In this document: positions 35,507 through 48,294 of the stretch, piece after piece
How the letters are laid out: every line of letters starts with the position of its first letter
Numbering within the stretch: the first letter of the stretch is position 1
Assembly (NCBI GenBank): GCA_963277665.1
Contig: OY728160.1
Coordinates: 51,754,605-51,818,604, forward strand
Direction of reading: 5' to 3'
DNA: 64,000 nucleotides
Source: Viscum album
Taxonomy: Eukaryota > Streptophyta > Magnoliopsida > Santalales > Viscaceae
Program-made: the position numbers and the translations under genes
The notes under the pieces: generated by a model
Databases searched by the model: none
Told to the model about the DNA's origin: nothing
Seen by the model: only the letters and a program-made list of their open reading frames with translations

Positions 35507-37917
35507 ATAGGATGGATATAATAATGAATATGGTTGTTACATATTTATAATAGCATAAAAGTATGTATATGGTGATGGATTTATTATTTTGGTATGGAAA
35601 CAAAAATGAAAGAGGAAGTGAAAGAAGAAAAGAACTTTGAAAGAGGTTATAAAATAATTACCTCTTCTTCGGGTGTTTCCTTTTGATTTGAACAAAAGGG
35701 ATCTTTAGGTTGTATTTATGATCAACATAAGGAATATATATTTAAGTGAGGGTAGTTGTTACAATATTTGATCTGGTTTTGGTAGGGCCAAATGGCTTTG
35801 GAGGTGTGATTTTGAGAGAAGGGTAAGTACCCTTTTAAAAGAGAGGTGATTGCCATATTAGGAAATGTCTGAAATATTAGTTTATAATACAATTTTATTA
35901 CATTTATAATGTATCCAAAAGGATTTACTTCAAGGATGAGCTGGGGATGGGTCGAGAAACTCTTATCCAATAGGTTTTAGATAGGTATAGGTAACCATAT
36001 TATTCTTATCATTATGATTTAACTCTTAGTTAAATAGTTTAAATTTTACAATGTATTCTTGTATTATTCTAATAAATGGTTAATAAAATTACTATAAAAT
36101 GTCAAGAAAACCCCTAATGGTGCATTAAATACATATATATAATTAGACAAGTCCTTAATTTGAACCTTATATTTTTAGGAATATTATATCATTTTAAAAT
36201 ATGGTATTTGTTTTAAAAACGCATTTTGGCCAATTTTGACACTATTTAGTATTTGGTTTTTGTGAAAGTCAACAAAACATTACTTAGAAGAAAATAAATT
36301 AAATGAATCATAACATGTAATATTAACCTATAAAATTAGTTTAGTGCATCGAAAGTATCAGTTTACATTTATTTGGATATTTATAAAATAAATTATTTTA
36401 ATCTTTTATTAATAAGTTAATTACTGTATCATAATTGTGTCATAAATAAATTTAATTATTTACATTATAAAAATTATAATTAAAACACCATTCTATATTA
36501 AATATTTTTAAATTTCTAATGAATATTAATAGTTGAATTTAGCTTATGTATAACCCTATATTAAAAATGTATTAGTTATGAAAATTTAAATTTAACACTT
36601 TTAACGCTTCTTTAAATAAAATAACAATTAATGTCCTAATCTAATACAAGTGAAACAAAAGGTTCATATTTTATTTCTAAGGTTTATTTTGGTTGAAATA
36701 TACTTATAAAATAGAATTAGGACATGTTTTGTGGTAATTATAATATCATTTTTAATTTCAATTACCCTATTTTTTAACCGTGGTAAATAAAATTCAAAAG
36801 TTACTATTAACCAAAAATTATTTTCATCCCATTGAATTAAATTTTAAATAATGATGTAAAATTTGTCTTATAGATATTTTAAATTCAATTCACTGAAGTG
36901 GTAAAATTACTTTTTATACAAATTTTATAACCTTCCTAGAAGGTGGGTAAAAGACGGCAAAATGTCTAATAAAATCATATACTTCGAATTTTATTATAAA
37001 ATGACTCCAATAAATTGAACTTAACGTATATGGGTATTATGTATCTATTTTTATCTACAATAATTATAAATAAATTAAATAAATATTTAAATAAAAATTA
37101 TGTTTTAAATAGTAACACAGTGTTTTTCACTATTCATAAAAAATTTAATATTTCAGAAAAATACCAAAAACTCACCCAAAGATAATTTTTGTATTAAAAA
37201 TTCCAAAATAATGTCTATTTCAAAATATTTAAAACATATAAGTTACATTAATTGATTTAAAATTAATTCCTATCGTCAATTCCAGAAAGCAGGATTTTGA
37301 AAAGTAAAAACTATCAAAAGATTGATATGTGTTTATGTCCAATTTAAATGTTAAATTACATCCAATGAATAATATTTAATTAAATTATAAAAATAAAATA
37401 TAATTATAATTAAAAACCTTGAAAATTTATAATTTAACTCTATAAATTATATTGTTTTAAATATTAGTTTTCAAATTAAAATTTAGTATCTTTCACTATT
37501 CATCAAAATATGAATGTTATCATAAAAACACCAAAATGTTTTCCAAACTAAAATTCTATGTCCCAATTATAAAGAATAAGTTTATTTTTTTAAAATTTAA
37601 TATATAAAATTGTCAAATATTGGATTTAAAAGGGTTATCCATTAAAAGGTGTAAAAGTTCATTTTTTTGAAAATCAATTCTTTTATCTGAAAAATTGATT
37701 TTGTTTTTATATTATGTCTAAGAAACACAATAAATGGACGTTAAAATTATATGGATTATATAAAATAAAAAATTTAGTTAATTCTATTCATAACCACTTT
37801 TTGAATGGCTATTTTGACAAGTTGTTGGGCACTCGAACTAAGTGTTGCATGTAGCGCAAGCTATTGAATTAATTTAAAGATATAATATATTATAAACTAC
37901 TGGGGTGTTACATGATG

Positions 37918-38540
37918 TTATTTTTTTCCATTTTTCAGTTGGAAGTCTCTTATTCCCAAATTGGACAACCTTTATGACCTTTAACACTATATTTGTATAT
38001 TGTTATGTATTCATGAATTTTTTTTATAGTTAACATGAAATAACACATAAAAGAAAATTATCTTTATTTTATTTAGAAAATATTGTAACACATATCTGCC
38101 ATATAAATTTTAAGTCATCAATCAATGTTGATAGATGAACTTCAATATAATTTATAGGCCATTTTATCCCATAAATCATCATACTCATCATCACATATTT
38201 TTTATTTAAAAATATATCTCGGGATTATTTGTACACAACAAAAAACATTCAATGAAATATGTTGTCTACTGATATGGTAATATCAATTAATTCAATCTAT
38301 TCAAAGACAAAATCTTATATTTTTGACATCGTTTTAAATTTCATAATATTTTGGTTCAAATATTTTCCACTATGGTAAATGAGTAGGCTGATATATATTC
38401 CCATTAGATACGTGATAATCTGTATGCCATATTAGTATATCGTCTTCATTTGAATTTATAAAGAGACACTCACAAGAAGAAATTTTTGGATTATACAAAA
38501 TTTATATAGAGAAATGTTTCATTCATGTTCTTGAGAATGA
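37918..38540 (-). pseudogene. TNP2 transposase, upstream fragment
   Basis: Reading the minus strand downwards from 38,540 gives LYNPKISS, IWHTDYHVSNG, WKIFEPKYYEI and VKNIRFCL. Then follow YVMMSMMIYG, NYIEVHLSTLIDDLKFIW and finally YSVKGHKGCPI next to the LTR boundary. These match in order the TNP2 motifs for the SP-K...WH segment, W-x-x-FD-x-x-P-FA, P-NVRLGL, FMMLTLLISGP, NDIDVYL-PLIEDLK-LW and YSVKGHKACPIC. TNP2 is the catalytic transposase of CACTA elements. The final cysteine of the CPIC motif has become tryptophan. Several stops and frameshifts are present. The gene continues at 14,300-14,630 on the other side of the inserted retrotransposon. Confidence 0.9.
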
Positions 38541-41500
38541 ATCATGATTGAATTTTTCATTTATCTTATATCATTATTCCACATATTTAAGACATACTAA
38601 TAAACATTCATACTCTTTACAATACAACACGCATTAGTTAGATTAGGTATTTATCTTTTTATTCCCTAATCCCCTTGGACATAATATATTCTTTTCTTTA
38701 TAATTGGAATGTGCAGTCTCTTTTCAATCGGGATGACTCTAATATAAATGATCAAGAAATTTAGTAAAAATTTTATCAATCCAACCATGAATTTTATTTA
38801 TGGTAAATAATTTCAGAGATACTGATAACTCTAAAAATCTAGTGTATCATGAGAATCGTGTTTTCTCAGTATCTTCATATTGTTTTTTAAAACAAGTTTT
38901 TTCAAGGGTTTCGACACCTATATTATGAATAAAATCTTTAGGAATGACCTTTTTTTATTTTGAAAATGATCATAATCATTATATATTGACATCACTGTTA
39001 TTTCACCACACTAGATCAAACATGTATAATATTATCTAAAACATATAAAATCATACGGTTGTTGATTTTTATACACCTTAATTTACTCATATTATAACAA
39101 TTAAATTCATATATAGAGGAACACATCTTATTTCTCAATATTTACTTTATAAAATTATTGGAATTGTCAACCCCATTCCCATATTCATTGATATTTCATA
39201 CTTCGTCAATCTAATTACTATTTATCAATAACAAAAAATGTAAAAATATAATAGATGAATATAGTAATAAATATAAACTTTTTAATATATATATATATAT
39301 ATGATTAAATAATATAATAATTTAATTAATATAAATGCATTATTATTTTTTAAAATAATTATTAAATGTTAAAAAAATTAAAAAAAATAAAAAATAATTA
39401 ATAATTAATCAAAATTAACTATAATAAAAAATAAGTTATAAATAAAAAAATGATGAAATTACAGATTTAAACCATTAAAAATTATAATGATACAATGTTT
39501 ATAAATAAAAATTGTTATAAATACAATGATTTATGATAAATATAAAATTAAAGTATTAAAAAATTTATAACCTCAAAAACATTATAATATTAAACAATTA
39601 TTTAAAAAATAATAATCTATAATAAGATGAATATAACGAAATAAATTGATAAATAAAATTTTAAAAAAATAGAAAAATAATAAATCTTCCTAAAAATAAC
39701 ATTAATATTTAGAGGTAATAATGGAAAATAATTATTAAATTCTAATAAACAGACCCAAATATTTTGGAAATAGGGAGAATTCTACATGATTGAAGAGAAA
39801 TTCTTAAAAAAGTAAAGTAGAAGAAAATCATGAACAGAAAACATTGATCGTGGTTTCGATTTGAGTGTAATAGGGTTTCCATAGACTGAATAATGTTTAG
39901 GGTAATTAAATAAGTATATAGGATGGAATATTTAGGAGAAATAATGCAAAAAGAACATGAATATTTCATGAAACTAGTGGACCGATGATGGTCGAGTGCG
40001 ATTGGGAGTTAAGAGGATGTGAATTTTAGATCAACCTCAGAAAAAATGAGAATATGTCTTAGTAAACATATTTTTAAATGATTGAATATTTTTTCATAGA
40101 AATATTAAAATAAAATATTTTCACTTAAATTTTAATCATATCTGTTAAAAAAAGTCATAAAAAATCTAATACCAAATCATAATTTTATTGAAGTTAATTT
40201 TGTTTTTTAATTAAAAGCTATTTTAAGAATGATTTTTTTTATTTTACATCATGGATGAGTTTACCAATAGTGAAATTTAATTTTATATATTTAGAATAAT
40301 GGATTCAATATGATATAAATTGGACATGTTTATATCCTACCATGTCTAATTTAAAATATTACATAAACATTTTTTCGATATCTTTTTTTCTCGTAATGTT
40401 ACCCTACCAAACAAACTGTTATATCACCATGTGTCATCTTTATTTGTTTTTTATTCTCCACTATGACTTTTTACTAATGGAAAATATGTGTTTAACTTTC
40501 CCAATGTATTAGAAGAATTCTATAAGTTTAATGTAAATTAATCTAAATTTTATGTTAATTTTTTAATGATCCATTTAAAGATAATTAAAATTACCAAAGG
40601 GGTTGAATAAAACCTGGTATATATTCTATATATTCTAATAAATGTTTATTTTTGGAAAGCTCATAATATATTCATGAGATAATTAATTTTATGTTAGGCA
40701 GTGAAAAAGTTTAGAGGTTAATGTTTCACATATTAAATAAAAAAATTATATAAAACTAATGAAATAATAATGTACACTAAAGTAAAAAATTAGACATAAT
40801 AAATTTTCATGTGTGAAAAAGAAATCATTTGTATGTAATCTAAAAAATAAAACATGTATATATTATTTATATTATAAAAATATAACAGTGGAATTATAAA
40901 GATAATCATAATCTTGAATACCTCTAGGTTCTAGAGATCCATGAATACGACCATTTTATATTAAATTTATACTGAATTTTTTATGGTTGGTAGATGGTTA
41001 AATAGTTATCACTGTGATATAATAATATGAAGCTGTAAAAGTTGTTCTTGAAGGGAAAATATATAAAATATGGATAACGATATTGTTATTTAAATAGAGA
41101 GGAATTTCAGTGGGGAATACATAATATCATCAAAATTATACATGAAATTATAAATCAAACAAATAGATAAGGATAAAAAAGTTAGAGAATAGTATCTCAC
41201 CAATTCATATTTATATATATGAAATGATAATGAAATTTTTTCCCTTATAGTAATTCATGGAAATTTTTTTTCACAGTTATTATTACAAATTCCTTTATTA
41301 TAGGGTTCAAAAATAATAGATCAAAACAACTTCTATTTTTTTATTTCATTAGTTGTCATTGTAGTTTTTTTGTGCACATTTATTTCCATAACCTTTATAT
41401 ATATCTCTTACAGGAAATATATTTGATGGAAACATAGAACTAGTATCAATAATAACCCATTATTATAATTACTATAACTAATGAATATTAAAACTTATCT

Positions 41501-43019
41501 GTATAGATTATAAAATAAAAGAATCAGTAAAAATAAAATAAACTTAATAAATATGATAAAATTTTATATAAAATAGGTGTTTTTTTTCTTTATGAGTAAA
41601 ATAAATTCCGATTTATTTCATAAAAAATTCATAAAAAAATTACAGTTAATTTTTTTCAATAAAAAGTAACAAATACTTCTACAAAGAAATATTGTGTTTC
41701 TTTGATAGACCTTATTATTAAATATTTGTCCTAGTTAACGCCCATCAAATTTGGTTTGATAAAATATATAATGTATTTATATTATTTAAAATGAATGAAT
41801 CCATAAAACCATATTAGACAACTATAATTTATAATTTGTTATAACATGTATCATTTATCACAAATAAATATAAAATAAATATTATAAAATATTTTATTTA
41901 AAATAGAATAGTTAGAAATAATCCTCAAAAGGAAAACACTTATATAATTGTAAAAAGTATTTTTTTTAATATGAAAAAAATATTCAATTACATGGATCAG
42001 TTTTCATAAGTGATATAAGATGTTTTCATAGTGTTCTAAAAAAATTTAATTTCAAAACAGAAACACTTTTTTAGTTTCAAAAACTCATATTCAGGTATCA
42101 TATGTTATAACTAAAATAATATTTTATACATTGAATATGTTATAATCAATGAATTTATCTATTTAATTAGTATGTCTATTGTGAAAATTTATTATAGGTA
42201 TTGATTAATAATATCATGACATAAAATTTAATAAAAAATGGTTTTACAATACAGTCTGTTAAAATAAAATAATAAAACAAAATATTTCACTCCATCCATG
42301 AAGAGATAGAATTTATACTATCAGAGACATATAATTTTCAATTGAAATGTTGTTTTTCAACACATATTGTTTCTCATAATTAAAATTAGGTAAAATTATA
42401 GAATAAAAAAATATTTATGAAACGTGATGGAAAAATTAGATGGAGATTGTTATAGAGAATAATATTAATCTAACCTGACTGTTGATTACTTGAAATTATA
42501 AACTCTATTGTATGATGATGTAAAAATTTATGATAAAATAGACATCACTGTAATACCTGAGTTAAAATACTAAATATTTTAATGAAATTTAATAGAGATA
42601 AATTTAAGCTACTAGTTAGTGTTGGAAACATAATGTACTTTTAGGGACGATATTTATGTTAGTGCAGAAACATGATGGCTGTTTCGTGATGATATTTGAG
42701 AATAGTGGTAAAGAGATAAGAAGAGTTAAAGAAATTATTAAAAGAATTAACAATAAAATAACTTTAGTATTTATACCTCTAGAAAGTAAATCCATCGACA
42801 AAAATAGATGAATGATAATAAGATAATAATGGTAGATAAAAATAATATTGTAGGGAGAACCAAAGGATATTCTATCATTTGGAAATATCCAAGACCTTAT
42901 AATTACAAAGAATCCATCTATTTATTTCCAAAAGTAATAATCAAGTGGGATATATAAAATGAAAATATTGTTTTTATAATTGAATATTAGTATTTTTTTA
43001 AAACAAAATATTAATACCC
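38541..43019. other. AT-rich DNA, probably partly the CACTA upstream region
   Basis: The N-terminal TNP2 coding sequence and promoter of the CACTA element should begin here, but nothing beyond 38,540 could be aligned reliably. The stretch 39,340-39,720 is nearly pure A and T. An (AT)n run lies at 39,285-39,302. No second CACTA terminus was identified. Confidence 0.5.
39285..39302. repeat. (AT)n microsatellite
   Basis: A short AT dinucleotide run preceding a very AT-rich, low-complexity tract. Confidence 0.85.
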
Positions 43020-43440
43020 CTATTGAATAATGGGAATCAGAGGTAGGTATATTGAGAGTTAAGGATGAGAATGCAGAGATGATAAGGTGATGGTGAAGAG
43101 GTGAATATGTCTTGGTGGATGAGGTATTTTGGAGGATATAATTTGGGGATCAAAAGATAGGAAGGTAGAGGCTAGAAGATGGAGAATTGTGGGTGTGTAA
43201 GTATAGGCTGGTAATCATGGATCCCTGAATATGAACCTAGATTCTAGTGGTAACGTAAACAAGGGTAGATAGAGTTGTTAGAAATGTTTAAGTGTTGGGG
43301 AGTATGATAAATTATAGAGAGAATGAAGGTGTGTTGTGTTAGTTAGGGGGATGAAAAACTGGATATAATATTATGTGGGGGAAAATGTTTTTGGGTAAAT
43401 TGGAGGGGATATGTTTCCACATTTGGAAGAGAATCATCAA
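43020..43440 (+). other. Purine-biased block, unassigned
   Basis: For about 420 bases the plus strand is strikingly rich in G and A (for example GGTGATGGTGAAGAGG and TGGAAGAGAATC) with few C. Neighbouring DNA shows no such bias. Translation shows no recognisable domain. It could be a decayed leader or gag region, or a block with transcription-linked strand bias. Confidence 0.5.
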
Positions 43441-45959
43441 CATTAATGTGTATATATATCAATATATATTTTAATTTTATAAATAGTATTGAATTTTATA
43501 AATCATGGTATGATGAAGTAGATTTAAACATGATGATATTATACCTTAATAATTTTTGATGTGACAACTTACATTACGTATTGATTGTATATAAACTTCA
43601 TATCCCAAAAATATCCAATTAATGTACAATCTAAAACATAATGGAAACTGCCACATGATCCTTCAAATTTTTTGGAGCATTTATTAATAATAGCACGACA
43701 CACTGTGTTACAATTTGATTCCTTTAACATAACCGTAATAGAGATATACCTTTTTTACAGGGTTTGGTTATTTCAGCATGGTATCATAAATTATGATGTA
43801 ATATCTTTTGAAATGTAATTTCCAACATCTTCCTAAAAATATCAAGAACCAAAAATTTCATGAGGTTACCCTTGTAGTGTAAATCTTAACTCTTTAGATT
43901 TGTGTAATTCTTTATAGTGTGGTTGACTTATTTTTACACCATTATCTTGTATATCAAATAATTTTACTCATACAAATATCCTTTCACACCATGATCATTT
44001 ATGATGTTTCATAATATTGTATTAATTTATTGAATAAACTCAAAAAATACTTGGATATCATCCAAAAGTTTAAACATCATCAACCTAATAAAAAAATGAT
44101 TGACTATGAAAAAAATATATTCTATCCTCAAAATAATAGATTCAATGTTTTCATCCTCTATTAACATATGTTATAATGTTCTATTATTTGAATATCTTTG
44201 GGTCCAAGAGTCTTTACTGAATATTATCAAGTATCATATTAGTATATTAATAAAATTATACCAAGGAAATTTCCTCATGATCTGAATCCTAATAAACACT
44301 AAAGATCCAACTATACACTACAATTTCCCCACATTATTTGTGTATGTTATAAGTTTTAATCTAGATGATGATGGAAAACCATAATCACTATAAAAATGGG
44401 TTCATTTGCTACAGAATGTATGAAAATACCTATAATTATCTAATGGAAAAGGTTTTCTTAAAATACAATCGATAGTGTACTCCATAAAAAAATATTTAAT
44501 TTATCTCTCACTACCAAAGAAATGGTATAAACTATTTTTAGTTTCACTTAATAAATTTAAACCATGGTATATTATCATAATTACATAAATAGACCATTTA
44601 CGAGACACCACTCTAAGTTAGAGGGATTCATGGTATTTCTTTCTACCATATTCCATAATGAAGACCGGTTATCATCTTAACAGATTGATCATGACAAGAC
44701 TTATGAAACATGATAATTCCTCTGTTTTCACCACCAGAAAGTTCATAAATATATCATCCTTCCATTTTGAAGCATTATATATATACATTAATCTATATTT
44801 GAGAGGTTTATACCTCCCTCTATAAATAGTGAAACCTCCCTCAACCAAAAAATGGTTACCATGATTCCAATAAAACCTACTTAATATATTTTTATCCATA
44901 GTATCAAGGCGTATGGAGACCACTTCCTTCACTAAAAAAGATAAATTATTACTTTAATGTGTCTATCATGGAATACATTACTGTAAATTTTCATAATTAT
45001 TCATCAACACATTTCTCAAAAGACATTTTTATGGAATCAGATTTATTATAAGTAAATAATGTTGTATAATGGTGTTTTGAACTCAATAAATTTTCCAATT
45101 ATTGATTAATGAAATCAAAAACCACTAAAAATTCATGAAACCATTTTTATGTACAATATCCAAACATAAAATCCCATATAATAAAGAACAAAAATCAATA
45201 GAATATGACCATAAACTACTTCTTATAGCTCCAAGGGAATTCCCCATTTACAAGCTTCATTTTCTAGTAGAAATAAATTCAAGAAAAGTTACAAGTTTTA
45301 GGAGTATCAATGCATTAAAAAAATAAAAAACAATTAGTTTTATTTATAGTTTCCTAGAATCTAAATCAACCACAAAAAGTTTAATTTGATAGAACATTGA
45401 AATCAAGGATAACTCAAGTCACCACCTCTTCAACTTTTATTATACTCTTTTAAAGAACTCAAAAAATTTATAAAAACATATTGATAAGGGTACACCAACA
45501 ATATTACCTATTATAGTCAACCCAAATTTCAATTATCACTTATATATAATTAAAGGTGTCCCATTGTGTCCCTTTTTCTTCATGAGATAATAACCATTAG
45601 TTCTAGGTTTATACTTATTATGAATAGTGAATAAATGATCATGATTATACTAGTTTACTTCCCAATCAACTCATATAATAATTATTATTACTTCATAAAT
45701 CATAGATTTAAATTCATAATTACCATGTTAAAAATATCATATGCCCAATCTACAAACACAAACCATCTATCATAAGAAATAATGTGTTTTATCCAAATAC
45801 ACTTGAAAAAACACATCCATAAGATGGATAATCTACGTTACACCCCAAATTCATACACCCCACAACACTAACACAAAACCCAAGGATCACAACATACCAC
45901 ACCCAATATATATAAGATTACACTTTTTTATTTTACTCTCACATGGTTTTAAAAAAATA
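43441..45959. other. Unassigned AT-rich DNA left of the LTR chain
   Basis: No domain could be confirmed. An 86-codon open frame at 44,672-44,932 (minus) is the longest but has no recognised motif. Reverse-transcriptase-like similarity around 44,180-44,220 was considered and rejected. Confidence 0.45.
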
Positions 45960-47895
45960 TAGCGACTCTTACTTTTCATACATAATTTTAAACCTTTTCA
46001 TAGGAATATTCAATATATTTCGAAAATTCAAACTCATGAACCATACAATTTTAGTGTATTTAGAGACTAGATACACATTATTCTTATTTTAGGAATGAAA
46101 TTAAACATATCTCATAAATATAATCCTACGTATTATTATTCAAATATATACGAAACATAATAATTTTACATAAATAAGAGAAATAAAATGTAAGAATGGG
46201 TAATCTTAGATTCTCAATAAGGGTAAACGTGGAAATGATAAATGAACTCATATATATATCGTGATAATAAGAGTAAACGAACATGAGATTAAAATTCCAA
46301 AAACCATATCTTCTATATCATGGATCATAACATTGAGACGCGGTAAAACGTTTGGTCACTCATATGACATGATTATTAAAGGAATCAAAGAACATGATAC
46401 ATGAGATCATAACATTGGAATATGACCTATGTTTATGTAAAAAACATAAAGATATAAAATCATTTCTTTATTATTCAAGGCTCTCTTCTAGTACAATCAT
46501 AGGGGATTGGGTTCACCCTCTATTCAATAGTCATGGTTCCTTCTGAGGACTATCAAAGTGGATTGATTCTAATAAGAAAAAATTTATCTCGACCTATTAC
46601 AATCCTTATTAACTCATCATTTTTTCATGATTACATATTTCATTTTAGGGCAATAAAATTCAATTCCCACCCATCAAATAATAGAAATATATTCGTATGT
46701 GTGTCATAATATCATGGAAAAATCATCATATATCATAACATATTGAAAATAAAGAGAATTATTAAACATATCATAATAATAAAATATATATAAAAATAAT
46801 AATTATAGAATACTTGGATCATATTCAAATAAATTTAAAGTAACATCATGTAATTTTATTATAAATGAGAATTCCATTAAAATTTATCATTAAATATTTC
46901 TTGAGGAAAATATACTTTTTATTTGGGAATAAGTTCATTAATATCTGAAAATTTCAAAAATATTCAAGAAAACATTTTATTTGAAAATAAGCTTTAAAAC
47001 ATGTAAAATAACAAATAAATTAGTGAGTGATAACATTGATGGAAAATTGTCTTCATTCCATGGACCTTAAAATAATGATTCCTTTAACATTTTTGTTAAA
47101 AAGAAAAATACATCTTTAAAAAATTATTTCTATCAATACCTTTTTTAAATATTCAATAATTGGTTCAAAATAATTCAAAAAATTATAAATAATATTAATA
47201 ATATTATTGGAAACATTTTTATAAAATATTAATATGGAAGAAAATGGATTTTTACTGATCAGAGAAAAAAATACATTTCCTTAAATTATTTATTTTGGTA
47301 TATTGAATTCCTAAAGATAGTAATGTGAAATGAAAACATATAATATCCATAAATAACAAAATGATAAGAAAATTTATTACTTTATTGTGTGTTCTGTCAT
47401 AAAATTCCATCATTATAAACATAATCATAAATATTCCTGATAAAAAATGATATTGTAATATATATCCCTCAACACTCTGGTAAATTTTAAATTGTAATCA
47501 CCTTAAAGGATAAATAGTAAGTAAAACATTAAATTTCATGAAAATAAGTATATTAATAATATAACATGTCAATGTGAATTTATATAAACCACAAAAAACA
47601 AAGAGGTGTTGAATGTGGAATGTGTCTCCCATGAATAAAAGTGAAACTAGAAATCCCTTACCTTAAGACTTCATTTATCTAAAGAACTATAATGTGAAAA
47701 TGAAAAAACAAATCATATCACTCTATGAAGGTGGTAGTCCATATATATGAAAAATCAACGTTATCATTTTTTAATGGATTGGAATGTAAAAGGATAGATT
47801 TTTTATTATAATTAAATAAACATAATTATTCCATAAATATAATTTATAATCCTTAAACCCATAATATTAACCATCCAATATTAATGGTGATGGAA

Positions 47896-47956
47896 AATGT
47901 ATTGTATCTCTATGTGGTGGAGATAGTACACATGTACACATGAGTGATACATTCAA
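47896..47956 (-). repeat. Core stem-loop relative (LTR a)
   Basis: AATGTATTGTATC and GATACATTCAAT form the arms around GGTGGAGATAGTACACATG and TACACATG. A further relative, with inner stem GTGG/CCAT, is at 47,730-47,750. Confidence 0.55.
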
Positions 47957-48286
47957 TAAAGATTTGATGAAATAGAGGGTAGATAACGGTGATAGAATAA
48001 TCATAATAACCGTTAACTATATTTAGAATAATTATGTTATTATTTTATACTAAATAATATAGAATTATAAGAGGAAGAAAATGAATAATATTGAAAGAGT
48101 TCAGTTAAGATTATTACCTCATATTTAGTTGATAACCTATAGATTCATTATAAAGGAATGTTGGAATTGTATTTTATGAAGACCAAAATCACTATTTTTT
48201 GGTAAGGATGTTTAGAAGAGAACAGGGTAGGTTTGGGTTGAGATTTGTTTCTCAAGATTGTGTAAATAAAAAAGGTAACGAGTCCA

Positions 48287-48294
48287 CTTTTATA
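48287..48294 (-). promoter_or_regulatory. LTR TATA box (TATAAAAG)
   Basis: The minus strand reads CACCTATAAAAGTGG at the position matching the TATA boxes of the nested elements. Confidence 0.6.

Larger units (their letters stand above)
14631..37912 (-). mobile_element. Outer LTR retrotransposon, LARD-like, Ty3/gypsy type
   Basis: Minus-strand element with two related LTRs, at 14,631-30,633 (interrupted) and 33,028-37,912, and an interior of about 2.4 kb. Homology between the LTRs is clear from the shared left end (TGTAAT..CCA..CCC), the CTCAGTAAGGGTAAATAATAT-type segment, three core stem-loops, and the GGGGTGTTACA-type right end. A purine tract and a degenerate initiator-Met primer site lie at the correct ends of the interior. 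Giant LTRs with a short, nearly non-coding interior fit LARD elements, but zinc-knuckle traces show gypsy ancestry. The expected 5-bp target duplication is poor (TGAAT versus TGATG), consistent with age. Confidence 0.85.
33028..37912 (-). repeat. Outer element right (5') LTR
   Basis: Runs from TGTAATGCCCC to GGGGTGTTACA, 4.9 kb. It carries three core stem-loops (35,045-35,506), a donor-like motif near 35,657, and the uninterrupted target site of the inner element at 36,230-36,280. The TATA box counterpart near 35,832 has decayed to TTTTAAAAG. A block at 34,455-35,032 is absent from the left LTR. Confidence 0.9.
8854..38540 (-). mobile_element. CACTA (En/Spm) DNA transposon, degenerate, interrupted
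   Basis: Minus-strand CACTA element. Its left terminus is at 8,854. Its TNPA-like, DUF4216, DUF4218 and TNP2 remnants occur in the order expected for a CACTA transcription unit. TNP2 is broken at 14,630/37,913 by insertion of the outer LTR retrotransposon: homology resumes on the far side in the correct order. Stops and frameshifts are dense, so the element is dead. The right terminal inverted repeat was not located, so the end given is only the last position with TNP2 homology. The true end lies further right. Confidence 0.85.

Noticed and set aside
40449..40466. TTTTTTATTCTCCACTATG as a possible right CACTA end
   Set aside because: The similarity to the left end is partial, the subterminal inverted motifs are missing, and the next three bases do not repeat ATT.
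44100..44285. Possible reverse transcriptase segment (FSKDSW... resembling YSKD of gypsy)
   Set aside because: Only a few residues fit, the catalytic DD motif is absent, and downstream frames show no further match.
45835..45850. GTTACACCCC as an LTR end in the opposite orientation
   Set aside because: No primer site, polypurine tract or second copy in that orientation nearby.
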